From Closterium sp. NIES-65 (lineage: Eukaryota; Streptophyta; Zygnematophyceae; Desmidiales; Closteriaceae), in assembly GCA_948144175.1 (NCBI GenBank), contig CANXME010000507.1:1-64000 (forward strand): a stretch of DNA of 64,000 nt. The letters are read 5' to 3'. Position numbers and translations under genes: made by a program. Below the pieces are notes generated by a model. It did not search any database and was not told the origin of the DNA. It saw nothing but the letters and a program-made list of their open reading frames with translations. Numbering within the stretch: the stretch's first letter is position 1; every line of letters begins with the position of its first letter. Positions 13,359 to 29,400 of the stretch are shown here, piece after piece.

Positions 13359-16300
13359 CTGACGTGGTCGTGGACGTGGACGTGGACGTGGACGTGGAGG
13401 ACGTAGACGTGGACGTGGATGTGGCAAGGACGTGGACCTGGACGTGGTCGTGGACGTGGACGTGGACGTGGAGGACGTGGACGTGGACTGACGTGGACCT
13501 GGACGTGGACCTGGACATGTACGTGGACGTGGACCTGGACGTGGACGTAGACGTGGACGTGGACGTGGACGTGGACCTGGACGTGGACTTGGACGTGGAC
13601 TTGGACGTGGACTTGGACGTGGACATGGACGTGAAGGACGTGGACGTGGACGTGGAGGACGTGGACGTGGACGTGGCAAGGACGTGGACCTGGACGTGGT
13701 TGTGGACGTGGACGTGGACGTGGACATGGAGGACGTGGACTTGGACGTGGACGTGGACGTGGTCGTGGACATGGACGTGGACGTGGACGTGGATCTTGAC
13801 GTGGACCTGGACGTGGACGTGGACCTGGACATGGACGTGGACGTGGACGTGGACGTGTTCGTGGACGTGGACATAGACGTGCACTTGGACGTGGACCTGG
13901 ACCTGGACCTGGACGTGGACTTGGACGTGGACGTGGACGTGGTTGTGGACGTGGACCTGGACGTGGACGTGGACGTGGTCGTGGACGTGGACGTGGACGT
14001 GGAAAGGTCGTGGACGTGGACGTGGACGTGGACGTGGACGTGGACGTGGACGTGGACCTGGACCTGGACGTGGATGTGGACGTGTACCTAGACGTGGACG
14101 TGGACTTGGACGTGGACGTGGACATTGACGTGGACGTGGAGGACGTGGACGTGGACATGGAGGACGTGGACGTGGACGTGGACTTGGACGTGGACCTGGA
14201 TCTGGACGCGGACGTGGACGTGGACGTGGACGTGGACCTAGACGTGGACGTGGACGTGGACGTAGACGTGGATGGGATGTGGACGTGGACGTGGATGTGG
14301 ACGTGGAGGTGGATGTGGACGTGGACGTGGACGTGGACGTGGACGTGGACGTGGAGGTGGATGTGGACGTGGACGTGGACGTGGACGTGGTTGTGGACGT
14401 GGACGTCGACGTGGACGTGGATCTGGACCTGGACGTGGAGGTGGAGGTAGACGTGGACCTGGACGTGGACGTGGACGTGGACGTGGACATGGTCGTGAAC
14501 GTGGACTTGGACGTAAACCTGGACGTGGACGTGGAGGTGGACGTGGACCTGGACGTGGACGTGGACTTGGACGTGGACGTGGACGTGGACGTGATCGTGG
14601 ACGTGGACGTGGACGTGGTCGTGGACGTGGACGTGGTCGTGGACGAGGACGTGGACGTGGACGTGGACCTCGACATGGACGTGGACGTGGACGTGGACAT
14701 GGATGTGGACCTGGACCTGGACGTGGACGTGGACGTGGACGTGGTCGTGGACGTGGAAGTGGACGTGGACGTGGACGTGGACGTGGACGTGGTCGTGGAC
14801 GTGGACGTGGACGTGGACGTAAACCTAGACGTGGACGTGGAGGTGGACGTGGACCTGGACGTGGACGTGGACTTGGACGTGGACGTGGACGTGGACGTGG
14901 ACGTGGATGTGGACGTGGACGTGGACGTGGACGTGGACGTGGTTGTGGACGTGGACGTCGACGTGGACGTGGATCTGGACCTGGACGTGGACGTGGAGGT
15001 GGACGTGGACCTGGACGTGGACGTGGACGTGGACGTGGACGTGGTCGTGAACGTAGACGTGGACGTAAATCTGGACGTGGACGTGGAGGTGGACGTGGAC
15101 CTGGACGTGGACGTGGACTTGGACGTGGACGTGGACGTGGACGTGGTCGTGGACGTGGACGTGGTCGTGGACGTGGACGTGGTCGTGGACGTGGACGTGG
15201 ACGTGGACCTCGACATGGACGTGGACGTGGACGTGGACATGGATGTGGACCTGGACGTGGACGTGGACGTGGACGTGGACCTGGTCGTGGACGTGGAAGT
15301 GGACGTGGACGTGGACGTGGACGTGGTCGTGGACGTGGACGTGGACGTGGACGTAAACCTGGACGTGGACGTGGAGGAGGACGTGGACCTGGACGTGGAC
15401 TTGGACATGGACATGGACGTGGACGTGGTCGTGGACGTGGACGTGGACGTGGATTGGTCATGGACGTGGACGTAGTCGTGGACGTGGACGTGGACGTGGA
15501 CCTCGACATGGACGTGGACGTGGACGTGGACTTGGACGTGGACGTGGACGTGGACGTGGTCGTGGACGTGGACGTGGACGTGGACGTGGTCGTGGACGTG
15601 GACGTGGACATGGACGTGGACGTGGACTTGGACGTGGACGTGGACGTGGACGTGGGTTTGGACGTGGACCTGGACCTCGACATGGACGTGGACGTGCACG
15701 TGGACGTGGACGTGGACGTGGCAAGGACGTGGACCTGGACATGGTCGTGGACGTGGACGTGGACGTGGACATGGAGGACGTGGACGTGGACGTGGACGTG
15801 GTCGTGGACGTGGACGTGGACGTTGAGGTGGACGTGAACGTGGACTTGGATGTGGACGTGGACCTGAACGTGGACCTGGACGTGAACGTGGACGTCGACG
15901 TGGACGTGGACTTGGACGTGGACGTGGATATGGACGTGGACGTGTTCGTGGATGTGGACGTGGACGTGGACGTGGTCGTGGACGTGGACGTAGACGTGTA
16001 CGTAGACGTGGTCGTGGACGTGGACGTGGACGTGGACCTGGACGTGGACGTGGACGTGGACGTGGACGTGGTTGTGGACGTGGACGTGGACTTGGACGTG
16101 GACGTGGACTTGGACGTCGACGTGGACGTGGACGTGGACCTGGACGTGGACGTGGACGTGGACGTGGACGTGGACTTGGACGTGGATGTGGACGTGGACG
16201 TTGACGTGGACGTGGAGGACGTGGACGTGGACGTGGACGTGGCAAGGACGTGGACCTGGACGTGGTCGTGGACGTGGATGTGGACGTGGACATGGAGGAC

Positions 16301-19300
16301 GTGGACGTGGACGTGGTCGTGGACGTGGACGTGGACTTGGACGTGGACTTGGACCGGGACGTGGACCTGGACGTGGACATGGACATGAACCTAGACGTGG
16401 ACGAGGACGTGAACGTGGACGTGGACGTGGACGTGGACCTGGACGTGGACTTGGACGTGGACTTGGACGTGGACGTGGACGTGGTCGTGCACGTGGACGT
16501 GGACGTGGACATGGACTTGGACTTGGACGTGGACGTGGATGTGGACGTGGACGTGGACCTGGACCTGGACGTGGACCTGGACTTGGACGTGGACTTGGAC
16601 GTGGACGTGGACGTGGACGTGATCGTGGACGTGGACGTGGACCTGGATGTGGACGTGGACGTGGACGTGGTCGTGGACGTGGTTGTGGACGTGGACGTGG
16701 ACGTGGACGTGGAGGACGTAGACGTGGACGTGGATGTGGCAAGGACGTGGACCTGGACGTGGTCGTGGACGTGGACGTGGACGTGGAGGACGTGGACGTG
16801 GACGTGGTCGTGGACGTGGACGTGGACTTGGACGTGGACTTGGACCTGGACGTGGACCTGGACATGGACGTGGACGTGGACCTGGACGTGGACGTGGACG
16901 TAGACCTGGACGTGGACTTGGACGTGGACTTGGACGTGGACTTGGACGTGGACATGGACGTGGAGGACGTGGACGTGGATGTGGAGGACGTGGACGTGGA
17001 CGTGGCAAGGACGTGGACCTGGACGTGGTTGTGGACGTGGACGTGGACGTGGACATGGAGGACGTGGACTTAGACGTGGACGTGGACGTGGTCGTGGACA
17101 TGGACGTGGACGTGGAGGTGGACGTGAACGTGGACTTGGACGTGGACGTGGACGTGGATCTAGACGTGGACCTGGACGTGGACGTGGACGTGGACCTGGA
17201 CATAGACGTGGACGTGGACGTGGACGTGGTCGTGGACGTGGACATAGACGTGGACTTGGACGTGGACCTGGACCTGGACCTGGACGTGGACTTGGACGTG
17301 GACGTAGACGTGGACGTGGTTGTGGACGTGGACCTGGACGTGGACGTGGACGTGGTCGTGGACGTGGACGTGGACGTGGAAAGGTCGTGGACGTGGACGT
17401 GGACGTGGACGTGGACGTGGACTCGGACCTGGACGTGGATGTGGACGTGTACCTAGACGTGGACTTGGACGTGGACGTGGACATTGACGTGGACGTGGAG
17501 GACGTGGACGTGGACATGGAGGACGTGGACGTGGACGTGGACGTGGACTTGGACGTGGACCTGGACGTGGACGCGGACGTGGACGTGGACGTGGACCTGG
17601 ACCTGGACGTGGACGTGGACGTGGACGTAGACGTGGTCGTGAACGTGGACGTGGACGTAAATCTGGACGTGGACGTGGAGGTGGACGTGGACCTGGACGT
17701 GGACGTGGACTTGGACGTGGACGTGGACGTGGACGTGGTCGTGGACGTGGACGTGGACGTGGTCGTGGACGTGGACGTGGTCGTGGACGTGGACGTGGAC
17801 GTGGACCTCGACATGGACGTGGACGTGGACATGGATGTGGACCTGGACGTGGACGTGGACGTGGACGTGGTTGTGGACGTGGAAGTGGACGTGGACGTGG
17901 ACGTGGACGTGGTCGTGGACGTGGACGTGGACGTAAACCTAGACGTGGACGTGGAGGAGGACGTGGACCTGGACGTGGACTTGGACGTGGACATGGACGT
18001 GGTCGTGGACGTGGACGTGGACGTGGACGTGGTCATGGACGTGGACGTGGTCGTGGACGTGGACGTGGACGTGGACCTCGACATGGACGTGGACGTGGAC
18101 GTGGACTTGGACGTGGACGTGGACGTGGACGTGGACGTGGACGTGGTCGTGGACGTGGACGTGGACGTGGACGTGGACGTGGTCGTGGACGTGGACGTGG
18201 ACATGGACGTGGACGTGGACTTGGACGTGGACGTGGACGTGGACGTGGGTTTGGACGTGGACCTGGACCTCGATGTGGACGTGCACGTGCACGTGGACGT
18301 GGACGTGGACGTGGACGTGGACGTGGCAAGGACGTGGACCTGGACGTGGTCGTGGACGTGGACGTGGACGTGGACATGGAGGACGTGGACGTGGACGTGG
18401 TCGTGGACGTGGACGTGGACGTGGAGGTGGACGTGAACGTGGACTTGGATGTGGACGTGGACCTGAACGTGGACCTGGACGTGAACGTGGACGTCGACGT
18501 GGACGTGGACTTGGACGTGGACGTGGATATGGACGTGGACGTGTTCGTGGATATGGACGTGGACGTGGACGTGGTCGTGGACGTGGACGTAGACGTGTAC
18601 GTGGACGTGGTCGTGGACGTGGACGTGGACGTGGACGTGGACCTGGATGTGGACGTGGACGTGGACGTGGACCTGGACGTGGACGTGGACGTGGACTTGG
18701 ACGTGGATGTGGACTTGGACGTGGACGTGGACGTGGACGTGGACCTGGACGTGGACGTGGACGTGGACGTGGACTTGGACGTGGATGTGGACGTGGACGT
18801 TGACGTGGACGTGGAGGACGTGGACGTGGACGTGGCAAGGACGTGGACCTGGACGTGGTCGTGGACGTGGATGTGGACGTGGACGTGGAGGACGTGGACG
18901 TGGACGTGGACGTGAACGTGGACGTGGACGTGGTCGTGGACGTGGACGTGGTCGTGGACGTGGACGTGGACTTGGACGTGGACTTGGACCTGGACGTGGA
19001 CCTGGACGTGGACGTGGACGTGAACCTAGACGTGGACGAGGACGTGAACGTGGACGTGGACGTGGACGTGGACCTGGACGTGGACTTGGACTTGGACTTG
19101 GACGTGGACGTGGACGTGGTCGTGCACGTGGACGTGGACGTGGACATGGACTTGGACTTGGGCGTGGACGTGGATGTGGACGTGGACGTGGACCTGGACC
19201 TGGACGTGGACCTGGACTTGGACGTGGACTTGGACGTGGACGTGGACGTGGACGTGGACGTGGTCGTGGACGTGGACGTGGACCTGGACGTGGACGTGGA

Positions 19301-20401
19301 CGTGGACGTGGTCGTGGACGTGGTTGTGGACGTGGACGTGGACGTGGACGTGGAGGACGTAGACGTGGACGTGGATGTGGCAAGGACGTGGACCTGGACG
19401 TGGTCGTGGACGTGGACGTGGACGTGGAGGACGTGGACGTGGACTGACGTGGTCGTGGACGTGGACGTGGACTTGGACTTGGACTTGGACCTGGACGTGG
19501 ACCTGGACATGGACGTGGACGTGGACCTGGACGTGGATGTAGACGTGGACGTGGACGTGGACGTGGACCTGGACGTGGACTTGGACGTGGACTTGGACGT
19601 GGACTTGGACGTGGACATGGACGTGGAGGACGTGGACGTGGACGTGGAGGACGTGGACGTGGACGTGGCAAGGACGTGGACCTGGACGTGGTTGTGGACG
19701 TGGACGTGGACGTGGACATGGAGGACGTGGACTTGGACGTGGACGTGGACGTGGTCGTGGACATGGAGGTGGACGTGGAGGTGGACGTGAACGTGGACTT
19801 GGACGTGGACATGGACGTGGATCTAGACGTGGACCTGGACGTGGACGTGGACCTGGACATGGACGTGGACGTGGACGTGGACGTGTTCGTGGACGTGGAC
19901 ATAGACGTGGACTTGGACGTGGACCTGGACCTGGACCTGGACGTGGACTTGGACGTGGACGTGGACGTGGTTGTGGACGTGGACCTGGACGTGGACGTGG
20001 ACGTGGTCGTGGACGTGGACGTGGACGTGAAAAGGTCGTGGACGTGGACCTGGACGTGGATGTGGACGTGTACCTAGACGTGGACGTGGACTTGGACGTG
20101 GACGTGGACATTGACGTGGACGTGGAGGACGTGGACGTGGACATGGAGGACGTGGACGTGGACTTGGACGTGGACCTGGACGTTGACGCGGACGTGGACG
20201 TGGACGTGGACCTGGACCTGGACATGGACGTGGACGTGGACGTAGACGTGGACGTGGAGGTGGACGTGGACGTGGAGGTGGATGGGATGTGGACGTGGAC
20301 GTGGACGTGGAGGTGGATGTGGACGTGGACGTGGACGTGGACGTGGAGGTGGATGTGGACGTGGACGTGGACGTGGACGTGGACGTGGTTGTGGACGTGG
20401 A

Positions 20402-23400
20402 CGTCGACGTGGACGTGGATCTGGACCTGGACGTGGAGGTGGAGGTAGACGTGAACCTGGACGTGGACGTGGACGTGGACATGGTCGTGAACGTGGACTT
20501 GGACGTAAACCTGGACGTGGACGTGGAGGTGGACGTGGACCTGGACATGGACGTGGACTTGGACGTGGACTTGGACGTGGACGTGGTCGTGGACGTGGAC
20601 GTGGACGTGGTCGTGGACGTGGACGTGGTCGTGGACCTGGACGTGGACGTGGACCTCGACATGGACGTGGACGTGGACGTGGACATGGATGTGGACCTGG
20701 ACCTGGACCTGGACGTGGACGTGGACGTGGTCATGGACGTGGAAGTGGACGTGGACGTGGACGTGGTCGTGGACGTGGACGTGGACGTAAACCTGGATGT
20801 GGACGTAGAGGTGGACGTGGACCTGGACGTGGACGTGGACTTGGACGTGGACGTGGACGTGGACGTGGACGTGGAGGTGGATGTGGACGTGGACGTGGAC
20901 GTGGACGTGGTTGTGGACGTGGACGTCGACGTGGACGTGGATCTGGACCTGGACGTGGACGTGGAGGTGGACGTGGACCTGAACGTGGACGTGGACGTGG
21001 ACGTGGTCGTGAACGTGGACGTGGACGTAAATCTGGACGTGGACGTGGAGGTGGACGTGGACATCGACGTGGACGTGGACTTGGACGTGGACGTGGACGT
21101 GGATGTGGTCGTGGACGTGGACGTGGTCGTGGACGTGGACGTGGTCGTGGACGTGGACATGGACGTGGACGTGGTCGTGGACGTGGACGTGGACGTGGTC
21201 GTGGACGTGGACGTGGACGTAAACCTGGACGTGGACGTGGAGGAGGACGTGGACCTGGACGTGGACTTGGACGTGGACATGGACGTGGATATGGTCGTGG
21301 ACGTGGACTTGGACTTGGTCATGGACGTGGACGTGGTCGTGGACGTGGACGTGGACGTGGACCTCGACATGGACGTGGACGTGGACGTGGACTTGGACGT
21401 GGACATGGACGTGGACGTGGACGTGGTCGTGGACGTGGACGTGGACGTGGTCGTGGACGTGGATGTGGACATGGACGTGGACGTGGACTTGGACGTGGAC
21501 GTGGACGTGGACGTGGGTTTGGACGTGGACCTGGACCTCGACGTGGACGTGGACGTGCACGTGGACGTGGACGTGGACGTGGACGTGGCAAGGACGTGGA
21601 CCTGGACGTGGTCGTGGACGTGGACGTGGACATGGAGGATGTGGACGTGGACGTGGACGTGGTCGTGGACGTGGACGTGGACGTGGAGGTGGACGTGAAC
21701 GTGGACTTGGATGTGGACGTGGACCTGAACGTGGACCTGGACGTGAACGTGGACGTGGACGTGGACGTGGACTTGGACGTGGACGTGGATATGGACGTGG
21801 ACGTGTTCGTGGATGTGGACGTGGACGTGGACGTGGTCGTGGACGTGGACGTAGACGTGTACGTGGACGTGGTCGTGGACGTGGACGTGGACGTGGACGT
21901 GGACCTGGACGTGGACGTGGACGTGGACGTGGACGTGGTTGTGGACGTGGACGTGGACTTGGACGTGGACGTGGACTTGGACGTGGACGTGGACGTGGAC
22001 CTGGACGTGGACGTGGACGTGGACTTGGACGTGGATGTGGACGTGGACGTTGACGTGGACGTGGAGGACGTGGACGTGGACGTGGACGTGGCAAGGACGT
22101 GGACCTGGACGTGGTCGTGGACGTGGATGTGGACGTGGACGTGGAGAACGTGGACGTGGACGTGGACGTGGACGTGGTCGTGGACGTGGACGTGGACTTG
22201 GACGTGGACTTGGACCTGGACGTGGACCTGGACGTGGACGTGGACGTGAACCTAGACGTGGACAAGGACGTGAACGTGGACGTGGACGTGGACGTGGACG
22301 TGGACCTGGACGTGGACTTGGACGTGGACTTGGACGTGGACGTGGACGTGGTCGTGCACGTGGACGTGGACGTGGACATGGACTTGGACTTGGACGTGGA
22401 CGTGGATGTGGACGTGGACGTGGACCTGGACCTGGACGTGGACCTGGACTTGGACGTGGACTTGGACGTGGACGTGGACGTGGTCGTGGACGTGGACGTG
22501 GACCTGGACGTGGACGTGGACGTGGTCGTGGACGTGGTTGTGGACGTGGACGTGGACATGGACGTGGAGGACGTAGACGTGGACGTGGATGTGGCAAGGA
22601 CGTGGACCTGGACGTGGTCGTGGACGTGGACGTGGACGTGGAGGACGTGGACGTGGACGTGGACGTGGTCGTGGACGTGGACGTGGACTTGGACGTGGAC
22701 TTGGACCTGGACGTGGACCTGGACATGGACGTGGACGTGGACCTGGACGTGGACGTAGACGTGGACGTGGACGTGGACGTGGACGTGGACCTGGACGTGG
22801 ACTTGGACGTGGACTTGGACGTGGACTTGGACGTGGACATGGACGTGGAGGACGTGGACGTGGACGTGGAGGACGTGGACGTGGACGTGGCAAGGACGTG
22901 GACCTGGACGTGGTTGTGGACGTGGACGTGGACGTGGACATGGAGGACGTGGACTTGGACGTGGACGTGGACGTGGTCGTGGACATGGACGTGGACGTGG
23001 AGGTGGACGTGAACGTGGACTTGGACGTGGACGTGGACGTGGATCTAGACGTGGACCTGGACGTGGACGTGGACGTGGACCTGGACATGGACGTGGACGT
23101 GGACGTGGACGTGGTCGTGGACGTGGACATAGACGTGGACTTGGACGTGGACCTGGACCTGGACCTGGACGTGGACTTGGACGTGGACGTGGACGTGGAC
23201 GTGGTTGTGGACGTGGACCTGGACGTGGACGTGGACGTGGTCGTGGACGTGGAAAGGTCGTGGACGTGGACGTGGACGTGGACGTGGACGTGGACGTGGA
23301 CCTGGACCTGGACGTGGATGTGGACGTGTACCTAGACGTGGACGTGGACTTGGACGTGGACGTGGACATTGACGTGGACGTGGAGGACGTGGACGTGGAC

Positions 23401-25965
23401 ATGGAGGACGTGGACGTGGACGTGGACTTGGACGTGGACCTGGACGTGGACGCGGACGTGGACGTTGACGTGGACCTGGACCTGGACGTGGACGTGGACG
23501 TGGACGTAGACGTGGATGGGATGTGGACGTGGACGTGGACGTGGACGTGGAGGTGGATGTGGACGTGGACGTGGACGTGGACGTGGACATGGAGGTGGAT
23601 GTGGACGTGGACGTGGACGTGGACGTGGTTGTGGACGTGGACGTCGACGTGGACGTGGATCTGGACCTGGACGTGGAGGTGGAGGTAGACGTGGACCTGG
23701 ACGTGGACGTGGACGTGGACGTGGTCATGGTCGTGAACGTGGACTTGGACGTAAACCTGGACGTGGACGTGGAGGTGGACGTGGACCTGGACGTGGACGT
23801 GGACGTGGACGTGGACGTGGACGTGGACATGGACGTGGACGTGGACGTGGACGTGAACATGGACGTGGACATGGACGTGGACATGGTCATGGACGTGGAC
23901 GTGGACGTGGACGTGGTCGTGGACGTGGACGTGGTCGTGGACGTGGACGTGGTCGTGGACGTGGACGTGGACGTGGACGTGGACCTCGACATGGACGTGG
24001 ACGTGGACGTGGACATGGATGTGGACCTGGACCTGGACGTGGACGTGGACGTGGACGTGGTCGTGGACGTGGAAGTGGACGTGGACGTGGACGTGGTCGT
24101 GGACGTGGACGTGGACGTGGACGTGGACGTAAACCTGGACGTGGACGTGGAGGTGGACGTGGACCTGGACGTGGACGTGGACTTGGACGTGGACGTGGAC
24201 GTGGACGTGGAGGTGGATGTGGACGTGGACGTGGACGTGGACGTGGACGTGGTTGTGGACGTGGACGTCGACATGGACGTGGATCTGGACCTGGACGTTG
24301 ACGTGGAGGTGGACGTGGACCTGGACGTGGACTTGGACGTGGACGTGGACGTGGTCGTGAACGTGGACGTGGACGTAAATCTGGACGTGGACGTGGAGGT
24401 GGACGTGGACCTGGACGTGGACGTGGACTTGGACGTGGACGTGGACGTAGACGTGGTCGTGGACGTGGACGTGGTCGTGGACGTGGACGTGGTCATGGAC
24501 GTGGACGTGGACGTGGACCTCGACATGGACGTGGACGTGGACGTGGACATGGATGTGGACCTGGACGTGGACGTGGACGTGGACGTGGACGTGGACGTGG
24601 TCGTGGACGTGGAAGTGGACGTGGACGTGGACGTGGACGTGGTCGTGGACGTGGACGTGGACGTGGACGTAAACCTGGACGTGGACGTGGAGGAGGACGT
24701 GGACCTGGACGTGGACTTGGACGTGGACATGGACGTGGACGTGGTCGTGGACGTGGACTTGGACGTGGACGTGGTCATGTACGTGGACGTGGTCGTGGAC
24801 GTGGACGTGGACGTGGACGTGGTCGTGGACGTGGACGTGGACGTGGACGTGGACGTGGTCGTGGACGTGGACGTGGTCGTGGACGTGGACGTGGACGTGG
24901 ACGTGGACGTGGACTTGGACGTGGACGTGGACGTGGTCGTGGACGTGGACATGGACGTGGACGTGGACGTGGACGTGGACGTGGACGTGGACGTGGACGT
25001 GGACGTGGTCGTGGACGTGGACGTGGACATGGACGTGGACGTGGACTTGGACGTGGACGTGGACGTGGGTTTGGACGTGGACCTGGACCTCGACGTGGAC
25101 GTGGACGTGCACGTGGACGTGGACGTGGACGTGGACGTGGCAAGGACGTGGACCTGGACGTGGTCGTGGACGTGGACGTGGACGTGGACATGGAGGACGT
25201 GGACGTGGACGTGGACGTGGTCGTGGACGTGGACGTGGACGTGGAGGTGGACGTGAACGTGGACTTGGATGTGGACGTGGACCTGAACGTGGACCTGGAC
25301 GTGAACGTGGACGTGGACGTGGACGTGGACTTGGACGTGGACGTGGATATGGACGTGGACGTGTTCGTGGATGTGGACGTGGACGTGGACGTGGTCGTGG
25401 ACGTGGACGTAGACGTGTACGTGGACGTGGACGTGGTCGTGGACGTGGACGTGGACGTGGACGTGGACGTGGTTGTGGACGTGGACGTGGACTTGGACGT
25501 GGACGTGGACTTGGACGTGGACGTGGACGTGGACGTGGACCTGGACGTGGACGTGGACGTGGACGTGGACTTGGACGTGGATGTGGACGTGGACGTTGAC
25601 GTGGACGTGGAGGACGTGGACGTGGACGTGGACGTGGCAAAGACGTGGACCTGGACGTGGTCGTGGACGTGGATGTGGACGTGGACGTGGAGGACGTGGA
25701 CGTGGACATGGACGTGGACGTGGTCGTGGACGTGGACGTGGACTTGGACGTGGACTTGGACCTGGACGTGGACCTGGACGTGGACGTGGACGTGAACCTA
25801 GACGTGGACGAGGACGTGAACGTGGACGTGGACGTGGACGTGGACCTAGACGTGGACTTGGACGTGGACTTGGACGTGGACGTGGACGTGGTCGTGCACG
25901 TGGACGTGGACGTGGACATGGACTTGGACTTGGACGTGGACGTGGATGTGGACGTGGACGTGGAC
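20402..25965. repeat. Higher-order repeat block B, copy 1
   Basis: This block recurs about 6 kb downstream. The offset is 6009 bp at the left end, 6015 bp after a 6-bp insertion in copy 2 near 27180, and 5931 bp after an 84-bp length difference near 23800/29815. Segments such as 21939-23012 and 25148-25795 translate identically to 27954-29027 and 31079-31726. The extra 84 bp in this copy is rich in gacatg and gaacatg variants. Confidence 0.85.
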
Positions 25966-26410
25966 GTGGACGTGGACGTGGACGTGGACGTGGACGTGGA
26001 CGTGGCAAAGACGTGGACCTGGACGTGGTCGTGGACGTGGATGTGGACGTGGACGTGGAGGACGTGGACGTGGACATGGACGTGGACGTGGTCGTGGACG
26101 TGGACGTGGACTTGGACGTGGACTTGGACCTGGACGTGGACCTGGACGTGGACGTGGACGTGAACCTAGACGTGGACGAGGACGTGAACGTGGACGTGGA
26201 CGTGGACGTGGACCTAGACGTGGACTTGGACGTGGACTTGGACGTGGACGTGGACGTGGTCGTGCACGTGGACGTGGACGTGGACATGGACTTGGACTTG
26301 GACGTGGACGTGGATGTGGACGTGGACGTGGACCTGGACCTGGACGTGGACCTGGACTTGGACGTGGACTTGGACGTGGACCTGGACGTGGACCTGGACG
26401 TGGACCTGGA

Positions 26411-29400
26411 CGTCGACGTGGACGTGGATCTGGACCTGGACGTGGAGGTGGAGGTAGACGTGAACCTGGACGTGGACGTGGACGTGGACATGGTCGTGAA
26501 CGTGGACTTGGACGTAAACCTGGACGTGGACGTGGAGGTGGACGTGGACCTGGACATGGACGTGGACTTGGACGTGGACTTGGACGTGGACGTGGTCGTG
26601 GACGTGGACGTGGACGTGGTCGTGGACGTGGACGTGGTCGTGGACCTGGACGTGGACGTGGACCTCGACATGGACGTGGACGTGGACGTGGACATGGATG
26701 TGGACCTGGACCTGGACCTGGACGTGGACGTGGACGTGGTCATGGACGTGGAAGTGGACGTGGACGTGGACGTGGTCGTGGACGTGGACGTGGACGTAAA
26801 CCTGGATGTGGACGTAGAGGTGGACGTGGACCTGGACGTGGACGTGGACTTGGACGTGGACGTGGACGTGGACGTGGACGTGGAGGTGGATGTGGACGTG
26901 GACGTGGACGTGGACGTGGTTGTGGACGTGGACGTCGACGTGGACGTGGATCTGGACCTGGACGTGGACGTGGAGGTGGACGTGGACCTGAACGTGGACG
27001 TGGACGTGGACGTGGTCGTGAACGTGGACGTGGACGTAAATCTGGACGTGGACGTGGAGGTGGACGTGGACATCGACGTGGACGTGGACTTGGACGTGGA
27101 CGTGGACGTGGATGTGGTCGTGGACGTGGACGTGGTCGTGGACGTGGACGTGGTCGTGGACGTGGACATGGACGTGGACGTGGACGTGGTCGTGGACGTG
27201 GACGTGGACGTGGTCGTGGACGTGGACGTGGACGTAAACCTGGACGTGGACGTGGAGGAGGACGTGGACCTGGACGTGGACTTGGACGTGGACATGGACG
27301 TGGATATGGTCGTGGACGTGGACTTGGACTTGGTCATGGACGTGGACGTGGTCGTGGACGTGGACGTGGACGTGGACCTCGACATGGACGTGGACGTGGA
27401 CGTGGACTTGGACGTGGACATGGACGTGGACGTGGACGTGGTCGTGGACGTGGACGTGGACGTGGTCGTGGACGTGGATGTGGACATGGACGTGGACGTG
27501 GACTTGGACGTGGACGTGGACGTGGACGTGGGTTTGGACGTGGACCTGGACCTCGACGTGGACGTGGACGTGCACGTGGACGTGGACGTGGACGTGGACG
27601 TGGCAAGGACGTGGACCTGGACGTGGTCGTGGACGTGGACGTGGACATGGAGGATGTGGACGTGGACGTGGACGTGGTCGTGGACGTGGACGTGGACGTG
27701 GAGGTGGACGTGAACGTGGACTTGGATGTGGACGTGGACCTGAACGTGGACCTGGACGTGAACGTGGACGTGGACGTGGACGTGGACTTGGACGTGGACG
27801 TGGATATGGACGTGGACGTGTTCGTGGATGTGGACGTGGACGTGGACGTGGTCGTGGACGTGGACGTAGACGTGTACGTGGACGTGGTCGTGGACGTGGA
27901 CGTGGACGTGGACGTGGACCTGGACGTGGACGTGGACGTGGACGTGGACGTGGTTGTGGACGTGGACGTGGACTTGGACGTGGACGTGGACTTGGACGTG
28001 GACGTGGACGTGGACCTGGACGTGGACGTGGACGTGGACTTGGACGTGGATGTGGACGTGGACGTTGACGTGGACGTGGAGGACGTGGACGTGGACGTGG
28101 ACGTGGCAAGGACGTGGACCTGGACGTGGTCGTGGACGTGGATGTGGACGTGGACGTGGAGAACGTGGACGTGGACGTGGACGTGGACGTGGTCGTGGAC
28201 GTGGACGTGGACTTGGACGTGGACTTGGACCTGGACGTGGACCTGGACGTGGACGTGGACGTGAACCTAGACGTGGACAAGGACGTGAACGTGGACGTGG
28301 ACGTGGACGTGGACGTGGACCTGGACGTGGACTTGGACGTGGACTTGGACGTGGACGTGGACGTGGTCGTGCACGTGGACGTGGACGTGGACATGGACTT
28401 GGACTTGGACGTGGACGTGGATGTGGACGTGGACGTGGACCTGGACCTGGACGTGGACCTGGACTTGGACGTGGACTTGGACGTGGACGTGGACGTGGTC
28501 GTGGACGTGGACGTGGACCTGGACGTGGACGTGGACGTGGTCGTGGACGTGGTTGTGGACGTGGACGTGGACATGGACGTGGAGGACGTAGACGTGGACG
28601 TGGATGTGGCAAGGACGTGGACCTGGACGTGGTCGTGGACGTGGACGTGGACGTGGAGGACGTGGACGTGGACGTGGACGTGGTCGTGGACGTGGACGTG
28701 GACTTGGACGTGGACTTGGACCTGGACGTGGACCTGGACATGGACGTGGACGTGGACCTGGACGTGGACGTAGACGTGGACGTGGACGTGGACGTGGACG
28801 TGGACCTGGACGTGGACTTGGACGTGGACTTGGACGTGGACTTGGACGTGGACATGGACGTGGAGGACGTGGACGTGGACGTGGAGGACGTGGACGTGGA
28901 CGTGGCAAGGACGTGGACCTGGACGTGGTTGTGGACGTGGACGTGGACGTGGACATGGAGGACGTGGACTTGGACGTGGACGTGGACGTGGTCGTGGACA
29001 TGGACGTGGACGTGGAGGTGGACGTGAACGTGGACTTGGACGTGGACGTGGACGTGGATCTAGACGTGGACCTGGACGTGGACGTGGACGTGGACCTGGA
29101 CATGGACGTGGACGTGGACGTGGACGTGGTCGTGGACGTGGACATAGACGTGGACTTGGACGTGGACCTGGACCTGGACCTGGACGTGGACTTGGACGTG
29201 GACGTGGACGTGGACGTGGTTGTGGACGTGGACCTGGACGTGGACGTGGACGTGGTCGTGGACGTGGAAAGGTCGTGGACGTGGACGTGGACGTGGACGT
29301 GGACGTGGACGTGGACCTGGACCTGGACGTGGATGTGGACGTGTACCTAGACGTGGACGTGGACTTGGACGTGGACGTGGACATTGACGTGGACGTGGAG

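Noticed and set aside
5999-14158. A 2,719-codon minus-strand open frame, and dozens of other long frames throughout 1-56741, some resembling RGG-box proteins
   Set aside because: They are automatic products of a stop-free hexamer read in six frames. Composition switches at each register-shift module, and overlapping frames on both strands are equally open.
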